From NCBI GenBank assembly GCA_021827465.1, contig JAKAVX010000234.1, positions 1 through 5,239 on the forward strand: a DNA stretch of 5,239 nt, read 5' to 3'. Positions 1 through 5,118 of the stretch are shown piece after piece. The stretch is from Deltaproteobacteria bacterium. GTDB lineage: Bacteria > Desulfobacterota_B > Binatia > Binatales > Binataceae. Made by a program: the position numbers and the translations under genes. The notes beneath the pieces are model-generated. The model had not been told where the DNA came from. It was given only the letters and a program-made list of their open reading frames with translations, and made no database searches. Each line of letters begins with the position of its first letter. Position 1 is the stretch's first letter.

Positions 1-147
1 CGGAAAAATTGCCGCCAACGCCTCAGGCCCGATCGGCGCGCCGTCGGGGCCGAGCGGCGGCGCCGGCGGACGCGGCATGTCGGACACCACATTGTACCAG
101 TGGGTCGGAATTTCCGACTCGTCGAGCAGAAATTTCACTTGTGACAT
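1..147 (-). CDS. trpB: TrpB2-type tryptophan synthase beta subunit, N-terminal fragment (runs off left edge)
   Basis: This is the first 49 residues of a minus-strand gene that continues beyond base 1. The translation opens MSQVKFLLDESEIPTHWYNV and continues through a proline-rich stretch to GPEALAAIFP. The pattern 'K-F-L-L-x-E-x-E-I-P-T-H-W-Y-N', then 'P-x-P-P-A-P-P-L', then 'G-P-E-x-L-x-x-I-F-P' is characteristic of the TrpB2 (TrpB-like) branch of PLP-dependent tryptophan synthase beta chains, which condense indole with L-serine in the cytoplasm. The PLP lysine and catalytic core lie outside the window, so activity and completeness cannot be judged. The start is the ATG at 147-145, with a possible ribosome binding site GGAAG (complement of 158-162) 10 bases upstream; the nearest upstream ATG is in another frame and meets a stop at once. 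It is divergent from the HTH-citrate synthase gene. The family call is from recognition of the N-terminus only, but the motif is distinctive. Confidence 0.83.
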   Translation of the reverse strand, partial: MSQVKFLLDESEIPTHWYNVVSDMPRPPAPPLGPDGAPIGPEALAAIFP

Positions 148-336
148 TTGAGATGGGCTTCCATTTTCACGCTGAATCAACCCGGCATTAACACCCGGTA
201 GTTTGAAAACGCAAGATGCTGACGGGTTTCGAATCCAGGCAATGATTTATTGGCGCGGCGTCGGGCTGAGGTTCGTCCGATGATGGCTTCTCGAATTCGT
301 TCGCAAGCACCAGGCTGGCGAAAGTGGACTCGCGGA

Positions 337-349
337 GAATCGCGGATTC
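337..349. repeat. Short inverted repeat, possible operator half-sites
   Basis: GAATC (337-341) and GATTC (345-349) form a perfect 5-bp inverted repeat around the trinucleotide GCG. It overlaps the second copy of a TCGCGGA direct repeat (330-336, 340-346). It lies about 160 bases before the HTH-citrate synthase start and about 190 before the divergent trpB-like start. A repeat this short can occur by chance; only its place in a divergent control region makes it worth marking. Confidence 0.25.
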
Positions 350-387
350 CTCTTCACATGCGGATGTTCCACTCTGGCGGGACCTCG

Positions 388-411
388 TGGCACTTCCATG
401 GCGGTGCCATG
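388..411. repeat. Overlapping pair of inverted repeats, possible operator
   Basis: Two perfect 6-bp inverted repeats overlap here. TGGCAC (388-393) pairs with GTGCCA (404-409) across 10 bases, and CATGGC (397-402) pairs with GCCATG (406-411) across 3 bases. They share the right arm, so only one fold can form at a time in single-stranded nucleic acid. The position about 100 bases upstream of the HTH-citrate synthase gene would suit a regulator-binding site. There is no U-tract, so it is not a terminator. Function is inferred from position only. Confidence 0.3.
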
Positions 412-509
412 TTGCGATGAGTCCCAATGACCCCGACCGTGTTGTCCCCCCCTTGTACGAACGGCTTCCGTATCTTCACCCATGTTGATTTGGGCCGGTC
501 CCTGACTGC

Positions 510-1871
510 ATGATGCAGTACACGGGGACGCCGGACGGCGTGGATTTTGTGGCAACGAGCGAGCCGGAACACAGTAGGATGCTTACCGCGGCGGAAGCCG
601 CGAACCAGTTGGGAGTAAAGGTGGGGACCCTTTACGCCTACGTCAGCCGCGGATGGCTCAAGAGCTATCGGCGGCGTGTCGGGCGTCAGGCGCTGTACCG
701 GCGCTCCGATATCGAGGCGCTGCGCGGGCTGGTCGCTCCCGAGCGCGGTCGTCGTGCGCGCAGCGTTCCGGACGCGTCCTCGTGGGTTACGGTCGCGCAG
801 CCCAAGAGCGCCGTCGAGCTTTCCGGCGTCATCGTTACCGAGTCTGCAGTAAGCTCGATTATCGAGAAGCGTCTTGCCTACCGCGGTTATCCGATAGAGG
901 AAGTGGTCGCGCACGCCTCGTTCGAAGAGACCTGTTTGCTGCTATGGAAGGGCGAGCGTCCGGGCGAGCCCGAAGGTGCCAAACTTCGCGATGCGATCGC
1001 AGCGGCAAAGCTCCCCGCCGCGGTCTCCGCATCAATCGCCGCGCTTGGCGAGGACGCCCCGCCTCTCCTTCGGCTTTCCGCGATGATGCCGAGCCTCGCA
1101 GCCTGGGAGCATCGCAGCGGTTCGCTCTCCGCGCCCGAGCGCGCATGGCGGATAATCGCGATGGTGCCGCTGCCGCTTGCGCGAAAGCCCAGGGCTTCCG
1201 TCGGCGTCGAAGGCGGGATGGCCGAGCGGCTCCTCAAATGCGTCGCGGGCACCTCGGCCTCGGACTGGGAGCGCGCGGCGATGAACCAAATCCTGGTCGC
1301 ATGCGCCGAACATGAGATGAACGCGTCCACGTTCGCGGCGCGCGTCGTCGCGAGCACCGGCGCCGACCTCTACGCTTCGGTGCTGGCCGCGCTATGCTCG
1401 CTTTCCGGCCCGATCCACGGCGGCGCGTGCGATCGGATCGAGCGGATGTTTGCCGACCTCGAAGCGGGAAAGAAGCTCGACGATCTTTTCGACGCCTTCA
1501 CGCGCGAGCGCCGTCTTCCTCCCGGCTTCGGCCATCATATTTACCCCGACGGCGATCCGCGTGCGGTCCTGCTCCGGGAAACCGCCGCCGCGATCGCGCA
1601 GCACAAGGGACGCACGCTCTACGCGACCGCGCTCAAGGTCGAGCAGGCGGTATGGAAGCGCGAGCGGCTTCGTCCGAACCTGGATTTCTATCTTACCGTG
1701 TGCGCACGGATGCTCGGTTTCAGGCGCGGGCTGCCGGCTGCGATCTTCGCGGTCGGGCGATGCGCCGGATGGATCGCGCACAGCCTCGAGCAATACCAGA
1801 ACAACCGCCTGATTCGGCCGCGGATGCGCTACCGCGGCGTTCCAATCCGCCACTGGGAAACTCGAGTCTGA
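510..1871 (+). CDS. Helix-turn-helix / citrate synthase fusion protein
   Basis: 453 residues, two domains. Residues 24-72 are a MerR/excisionase-type helix-turn-helix: MLTAAEAANQLGVKVGTLYA, then a wing region ending YRRSDIEAL. After a basic linker (about 73-105), residues 106-445 are a short (type I-like) citrate synthase. Landmarks are YRGYPIEE (124-131), AEHEMNAST (266-274, substrate His268), GPIHGGA (catalytic His303), GHHIYP followed by DPRA (His342, Arg351), LDFY (catalytic Asp392), Arg417 and a C-terminal RPRMRYRG. The catalytic His-His-Asp triad and both oxaloacetate/citrate arginines are present, so condensation of an acyl-CoA with oxaloacetate or a related 2-oxo acid is expected; acetyl-CoA versus propionyl-CoA cannot be decided. 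The DNA-binding role is inferred from the HTH. Start: tandem ATGs at 510 and 513 follow an in-frame stop at 486-488. ATG 579 (Met24) is an alternative starting exactly at the HTH, but bases 510-578 keep high third-position GC, which favours the longer form. No strong Shine-Dalgarno sequence precedes either. Confidence 0.9.
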   Translation: MMQYTGTPDGVDFVATSEPEHSRMLTAAEAANQLGVKVGTLYAYVSRGWLKSYRRRVGRQALYRRSDIEALRGLVAPERGRRARSVPDASSWVTVAQPKSAVELSGVIVTESAVSSIIEKRLAYRGYPIEEVVAHASFEETCLLLWKGERPGEPEGAKLRDAIAAAKLPAAVSASIAALGEDAPPLLRLSAMMPSLAAWEHRSGSLSAPERAWRIIAMVPLPLARKPRASVGVEGGMAERLLKCVAGTSASDWERAAMNQILVACAEHEMNASTFAARVVASTGADLYASVLAALCSLSGPIHGGACDRIERMFADLEAGKKLDDLFDAFTRERRLPPGFGHHIYPDGDPRAVLLRETAAAIAQHKGRTLYATALKVEQAVWKRERLRPNLDFYLTVCARMLGFRRGLPAAIFAVGRCAGWIAHSLEQYQNNRLIRPRMRYRGVPIRHWETRV

Positions 1872-1909
1872 ACGTTTGCTCGCACGTTCGGTTGTGGGAC
1901 CACTAAAGC

Positions 1910-1930
1910 CCTCGCCCGTGTCGGGAGAGG
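1910..1930 (+). terminator. Terminator-like hairpin after the HTH-citrate synthase gene
   Basis: CCTCGCCCG (1910-1918) and CGGGAGAGG (1922-1930) pair over nine positions with a single G-A mismatch, closing a TGT loop. The hairpin begins 38 bases after the TGA stop of the citrate synthase gene and about 90 bases before the dehydrogenase start. It is followed only by TTGAGC, so it lacks the U-tract of a textbook intrinsic terminator. It may stop transcription weakly, protect an RNA 3' end, or be one copy of a dispersed intergenic palindrome; one window cannot tell these apart. Confidence 0.35.
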
Positions 1931-2020
1931 TTGAGCGATCGACGCGGGCTCTGCGACCGTGCCCGAAAGTCTTTGACGGGCGGCGGGCGCAAGTCGTATT
2001 GAAAACTGGGGGGCTGCCGC

Positions 2021-3040
2021 ATGAAGGCGATTGCAAAGACCCGTCCCACGCTCGGCGCCGAGGTAATCGATCTTCCGGTCCCGCGTCCCGGCCCGAATGA
2101 ACTCCTGGTAAAAGTCGCCGCATGCGGAATCTGCGGCTCCGACCTTCATATCTATCTGTGGGAACTCGGCGCGGAGCGAATCACGGGCCGCCTTCCGTTC
2201 GTGCTCGGCCATGAGCCTGCCGGCGAAGTGATCGAAACCGGCTCGGGCGTGAGCGGATTTCGTCCCGGCGACCGGGTCGCGCTCGATCCCTTCGGCCATT
2301 GCGGGCGATGCGGCCCGTGCCGCGCCGGACGATTCCATCTTTGCGCCGCGCCGACCACGCTCTCCGGCGCGTTCGCCGAATTCACAATCGCGCCCGTCGC
2401 GAATGCGCATCTTGTGCCGTCCACGATGGACTTCGAGCAGGCCGCGATGCTGGAACCGTTCGGCACCGGACTGCATGCAGTCGAGCAATCGTGTCTTCGT
2501 GCGGGCGACAGCGCTGTAATCGAGGGACCCGGCCCGATCGGGCTCAGTATCGCGCTCGCGGCGCGTTCGCTCGGCGTGACTTCGATCGTCGTGACCGGGC
2601 TCGGCGTTGACGCGGAGCGGCTCGCGATGGCCGAGCGGATAGGGTTTCGCACCGTCGTCGCGGATCGCCCCGGATGGCTCGAAGAGGCGCGCGCGATGCT
2701 TCCCGCGGACGGCGCCGACGCAGTATTCGACGCGTGCGGGATGCTGGATTCGCCGCGCGAGCTGCTGCGGCGCGGCGGTGAGCTCGTCGAAGTCGGATGG
2801 CCCGCGCGCGACCTTCCCGCCGCGGAGCTGCGCGCGCTTTTCTTCCACGGCGTCACGCTTATCAATTCCAGAATCCGTACTCCCGAGACGTGGCGGCGGG
2901 CGATCGCGATGGTTGCGTCGGGAAACGTCGATCTGCGCCCGATGGTGACGCATCGTTACGACATTTCGCGCGGAATCGAGGCGTTCGAACTGCTCCGCGC
3001 GCGCGGCGGACTCAAGGCGCTGGTTATTCCCGGCGCGTGA
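2021..3040 (+). CDS. Zinc-dependent medium-chain alcohol/polyol dehydrogenase (threonine dehydrogenase-like)
   Basis: 339 residues, the usual length for this family and close to E. coli threonine dehydrogenase. The N-terminal GroES-like domain holds the catalytic zinc ligands Cys38 (in CGICGSD), His64-Glu65 (in LGHEPAGEV) and probably Glu145. The structural zinc site is complete at Cys94, Cys97, Cys100 and Cys108. A Rossmann domain follows, with GPGPIG at 169-174. The family oxidises alcohols or polyols to ketones or aldehydes with NAD(P)+ in the cytoplasm. Layout resembles threonine and L-iditol/sorbitol dehydrogenases, but Phe91 stands where, in my ungapped alignment, Tdh has its substrate-tuning His90, so threonine is unlikely. 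The acidic residue expected at the end of the second Rossmann strand is replaced (VVTG, residues 190-193), so cofactor preference is open. The start at ATG 2021 is supported by a G-rich ribosome binding site (2008-2013) 7 bases upstream. Probably first gene of a unit with the amidohydrolase and sirtuin. Substrate not assignable. Confidence 0.9.
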   Translation: MKAIAKTRPTLGAEVIDLPVPRPGPNELLVKVAACGICGSDLHIYLWELGAERITGRLPFVLGHEPAGEVIETGSGVSGFRPGDRVALDPFGHCGRCGPCRAGRFHLCAAPTTLSGAFAEFTIAPVANAHLVPSTMDFEQAAMLEPFGTGLHAVEQSCLRAGDSAVIEGPGPIGLSIALAARSLGVTSIVVTGLGVDAERLAMAERIGFRTVVADRPGWLEEARAMLPADGADAVFDACGMLDSPRELLRRGGELVEVGWPARDLPAAELRALFFHGVTLINSRIRTPETWRRAIAMVASGNVDLRPMVTHRYDISRGIEAFELLRARGGLKALVIPGA

Positions 3041-3079
3041 CCGCGAAAAGCGCGTCGCGAACCGATGGAGCTTCAAGCC

Positions 3080-3086
3080 AGGAGGT
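3080..3086 (+). promoter_or_regulatory. Strong Shine-Dalgarno sequence fixing the amidohydrolase start
   Basis: AGGAGGT matches the anti-Shine-Dalgarno complement perfectly and ends 7 bases before ATG 3094. The reading frame stays open far upstream, through the end of the dehydrogenase gene, so this site is what decides the start. It is the best ribosome binding site in the window and suggests efficient translation of the amidohydrolase. Confidence 0.88.
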
Positions 3087-3093
3087 AAAGGGG

Positions 3094-4212
3094 ATGAAAG
3101 ACGGATTCAAAATCGTCGATGTCGATACCCACCTGATGGAGCCGGAGTACGTATTCGAGCGATATATCGACGCGCGCTACAAGTCCGCGGCGCCGCGCGT
3201 TGCGGTCGCGCCGGAATCGGGCCGGCGCACCTTCATGGTCGAGGGCGAGCCGTTCACGCGCGAAAAGGGCAAGTACCCAATGGCCGCGCCGGGCTTCCTC
3301 GAGGCGGTGCGCAAGGCGATGCAGCGCTTCGAGCGCACGATGAAACAGGGATTCAGCGTCGAGAGCAGATTGCAGGACATGGACGAGCAGGGCGTGGACG
3401 TTCAGATCGTCTATCCCACCGTCGCGGGCCAGATGCTCGGGCGCGAGTTCGAGGACTCGAAGCTGCTCGCCGCGTGCTGCCGCGCCTACAACGACTGGAG
3501 CGCGGACTTCTGCTCGAACGCTCCCGAGCGCCTCAAGTGGGCGGCGATTCTGCCGATGCAGGACGTCGGCGAATCGCTCAAGGAAGCGGGGCGCGCAGCC
3601 AAAAACGGCGCGATCAGTTTTTACGTCCGTCCCAACCCGGTCAGAGGCCGCACGATCTTTCACGAAGATTATTTGCCGCTGTGGGCCGAGGTGGAAAAGC
3701 TCGGCTTTCCGATTTCGACTCACGATTCCGGCTCGGCCTCGGTGCCGTCGTTCGGCGATCGGATGGATACTCACGTAACCGGCCACATCCTGTCCCATCC
3801 GTTCGAGGCGATGGCCGCGATGGCGGGTCTTATCTGGTACGGAATTATCGAAAAATTCCCGAAGCTCCGGGTTGTGCAGGTCGAGGCGGACGCGGGATGG
3901 GTTCCCTACTGGCTGCAGCGGATGGAGCAGCATTGGGACTTCAGCGGCAACTCCGAGCACGAGTATTTGAAGCGTCGCCCTACCGAATACTTCAAGTCGA
4001 ACTTCTTCGTCGCGTTTCGCGGCGACGAGCCGACGATGAAATCCGCGATCGAGCTGGTCGGGGACGGGAACTTCCTGTGGGACACCGATTATCCGCATCC
4101 TGACGGCACCTTCCCATGGGGACTCGGCGCGATTCTGAAGCAGCCGATCGCGGATGAGAGCAAGCGCCGAATCCTGTGGGACAACGCGGTGCGCGCCTTC
4201 AACTTGGGCTAG
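3094..4212 (+). CDS. Amidohydrolase-2 (ACMSD-like) family metal-dependent hydrolase or decarboxylase
   Basis: 372 residues forming a TIM-barrel amidohydrolase. The N-terminal strand carries IVDVDTHLMEP, where Asp11 and His13 take the place of the paired metal ligands after strand 1. Further landmarks are VDVQIVYPT (101-109), His210 in FPISTHDSGS, His235 in LSHPFEAM, then EKFPKLRVV and E264-ADAGWVPYW, and finally LWDTDYPHPDG with Asp332 as the probable last metal ligand. This order is typical of the amidohydrolase-2 family, which includes ACMSD and several aromatic-acid decarboxylases and hydrolases, usually with zinc or manganese in the cytoplasm. Members cut C-C or C-N/C-O bonds of small carboxylated or aromatic substrates; the specific reaction cannot be read here. 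Start ATG 3094 is chosen over upstream in-frame codons because of the AGGAGGT site and because the conserved barrel strand begins at residue 7. It follows the dehydrogenase by 53 bases and precedes the sirtuin by 54, suggesting joint transcription. No signal peptide. Confidence 0.9.
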   Translation: MKDGFKIVDVDTHLMEPEYVFERYIDARYKSAAPRVAVAPESGRRTFMVEGEPFTREKGKYPMAAPGFLEAVRKAMQRFERTMKQGFSVESRLQDMDEQGVDVQIVYPTVAGQMLGREFEDSKLLAACCRAYNDWSADFCSNAPERLKWAAILPMQDVGESLKEAGRAAKNGAISFYVRPNPVRGRTIFHEDYLPLWAEVEKLGFPISTHDSGSASVPSFGDRMDTHVTGHILSHPFEAMAAMAGLIWYGIIEKFPKLRVVQVEADAGWVPYWLQRMEQHWDFSGNSEHEYLKRRPTEYFKSNFFVAFRGDEPTMKSAIELVGDGNFLWDTDYPHPDGTFPWGLGAILKQPIADESKRRILWDNAVRAFNLG

Positions 4213-4266
4213 ACGATTCGCGGCGGTTAAGATGACCCGCGAGAATTTCGGCGGGAGAATGTATCG

Positions 4267-5064
4267 ATGAGTGAAAAACCGGAAATCGCAACCGACGAGC
4301 AGATCGCCAGTGCGGCGCAACTCGTTCTCGATGCGTCCTATCCGATCGCGCTCACCGGCGCCGGGATGTCGGTCGAGAGCGGCATCCCGCCGTTTCGCGG
4401 TCCGGGCGGGCTCTGGACAAAATACGGCGAGCCGCCGATGAACGATTTCCAGGTCTTCATGTCCGATCCGAAGCGCGGATGGGAAAAGCGGCTCGCGCGC
4501 CGCAACGACGAACTGTTCGCGCCGCTCAGAGACGCGAAGCCCAACCCCGGCCACTTCGCGCTCGCCCGTCTCGAGGAGATGGGCGTCCTCAAGTTCGTGA
4601 TCACGCAGAACGTCGACGATCTCCATCGCCAGGCCGGCCAGAAGGCGCTCGCGGAGATCCACGGCAACTGGAAGCTGGTTCGATGCCTCGATTGTGTCGC
4701 GCGCTTTGGATGGGACGAGGTGAGCCTCGAAGTGCTGCCGCCGCGATGCCCGAAGTGCGACGGGATGCTCAAGGCTGATACGGTTTCGTTCGGCGAGCCG
4801 ATACCGATGGACGTGTTGCTGCGATGCCAGCAGGAGTCGGCGCGCGCCGATCTCGTTATCGTCGCCGGAACGTCGGCCTCGGTTTATCCCGCCGCCGGTT
4901 TCGCGCTCGAAGTCAAGGAACGCAGCGGCGTGCTGATCGAGGTGAATCTCTACGAGTCCGAGATCACGCGGCTTTGCGACGTGAGCCTGCGCGGTGGCTC
5001 GGCGGTGGTGCTCCCGCGCCTGGTCGAGGCGATATCGGCGCGCCGGCGCGCCTCGCTGTCGTAA
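4267..5064 (+). CDS. Sir2-family NAD-dependent protein deacylase
   Basis: 265 residues, normal size for a bacterial sirtuin. It contains the NAD-binding GAGMSVESGIPPFRG (31-45), TQNVDDLH (113-120), catalytic His132 in EIHGNW, a complete zinc knuckle (Cys140, Cys143, Cys161, Cys164), SFGEPIP (174-180), GTSASVYPAA (201-210) and EVNLYES (225-231). Sirtuins remove acyl groups from protein lysines, consuming NAD+ and releasing nicotinamide and O-acyl-ADP-ribose. The Tyr-x-x-Arg pair that marks desuccinylating sirtuins (SIRT5, CobB) aligns with Arg75 and Arg78, so the Tyr is absent and acyl preference is uncertain. ATG 4267 is supported by GGGAG (4253-4257) 9 bases upstream. Likely last gene of the unit with the dehydrogenase and amidohydrolase; it faces a convergent gene. 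It may control acylation of metabolic enzymes, such as acyl-CoA synthetases in other bacteria; no such partner is in the window. Confidence 0.94.
   Translation: MSEKPEIATDEQIASAAQLVLDASYPIALTGAGMSVESGIPPFRGPGGLWTKYGEPPMNDFQVFMSDPKRGWEKRLARRNDELFAPLRDAKPNPGHFALARLEEMGVLKFVITQNVDDLHRQAGQKALAEIHGNWKLVRCLDCVARFGWDEVSLEVLPPRCPKCDGMLKADTVSFGEPIPMDVLLRCQQESARADLVIVAGTSASVYPAAGFALEVKERSGVLIEVNLYESEITRLCDVSLRGGSAVVLPRLVEAISARRRASLS
5037..5052. repeat. 16-bp perfect palindrome at the 3' end of the sirtuin gene
   Basis: GGCGCGCCGGCGCGCC is identical to its own reverse complement and is also two tandem copies of the 8-mer GGCGCGCC. It lies inside the last codons of the sirtuin gene and encodes part of its arginine/alanine tail. 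It could arise from GC-rich codon use alone, or add to the folded structure between the convergent genes. Confidence 0.5.
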
Positions 5065-5081
5065 CCGGAGATTCGCACGGA

Positions 5082-5101
5082 GCGACGCGCCGCCGCGTCG
5101 C
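5082..5101. terminator. GC hairpin between convergent genes, possible bidirectional terminator
   Basis: GCGACGCG (5082-5089) and CGCGTCGC (5094-5101) form a perfect 8-bp stem with a four-base CCGC loop. It sits in the 54-base gap between the sirtuin stop (5062-5064) and the stop of the minus-strand gene (5119-5121), where a shared terminator is expected. Neither strand has a U-tract, so intrinsic termination would be non-canonical; a stall or RNA-end stabiliser is also possible. Confidence 0.4.
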
Positions 5102-5118
5102 GACTGCGCGGCCGATGC

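Larger units (their letters stand above)
148..509. other. Divergent intergenic region, no convincing gene
   Basis: This 362-base stretch separates the minus-strand trpB-like start from the plus-strand HTH-citrate synthase start. Its base composition is visibly less GC-rich than the genes, and no frame shows the third-position G/C bias of the real genes. It should hold the promoters of both flanking genes, but I see no sigma-70 promoter good enough to call. It contains short inverted repeats at 337-349 and 388-411, a pair of TCGCGGA direct repeats (330-336 and 340-346) and a run of seven C at 446-452. A stop-free plus frame at 270-485 lacks a usable start and good codon bias and is discussed as a possible gene remnant. 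Confidence 0.7.

Noticed and set aside
187..214. Possible minus-strand promoter for the trpB-like gene: TTGCGT, 16-base spacer, GTTAAT
   Set aside because: The -10 lacks the critical A at the second position and the spacer is short. It could be chance in this lower-GC region.
221..240. TTTCGAATCC resembling a tRNA T-loop, as at some integration sites
   Set aside because: The flanking bases do not form a five-pair T-stem on either strand, and no acceptor or anticodon arm could be found.
354..914. A 186-codon minus-strand open frame across the intergenic region and the citrate synthase N-terminus
   Set aside because: Most of it is antisense to the HTH domain, and no domain or ribosome binding site is visible.
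579..1871. Shorter citrate synthase start at ATG 579
   Set aside because: It would begin exactly at the HTH, which is plausible, but the 23 codons before it keep high third-position GC and AGTAGG lies too close to the ATG to be a good ribosome binding site. Kept as an alternative only.
1973..2002. Possible sigma-70 promoter before the dehydrogenase: TTGACG, 18-base spacer, TATTGA
   Set aside because: The -35 is good, but the -10 matches only 3 of 6 positions, and transcription would begin inside the G-rich ribosome binding site. Too weak to annotate.
1829..3076. A 415-codon minus-strand open frame opposite the dehydrogenase gene
   Set aside because: It lies opposite a well-supported dehydrogenase, has an Arg/Ala/Gly-rich low-complexity composition and shows no motif.
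2797..3093. In-frame upstream extension of the amidohydrolase
   Set aside because: It overlaps the end of the dehydrogenase in another frame, reads as Arg-rich shadow sequence, and is overruled by the AGGAGGT site before ATG 3094.
3073..4662. A 529-codon open frame on the minus strand opposite the amidohydrolase and sirtuin genes
   Set aside because: It is antisense to two genes with clear catalytic motifs. Such frames arise from GC-rich codon use on the opposite strand, and the translation resembles no family I know.
1..5064. A tryptophan-kynurenine-NAD theme linking TrpB2, an ACMSD-like amidohydrolase and a sirtuin
   Set aside because: The amidohydrolase-2 family is very broad, no kynurenine-pathway gene is present, and the trpB-like gene is on the other strand beyond a long intergenic region.
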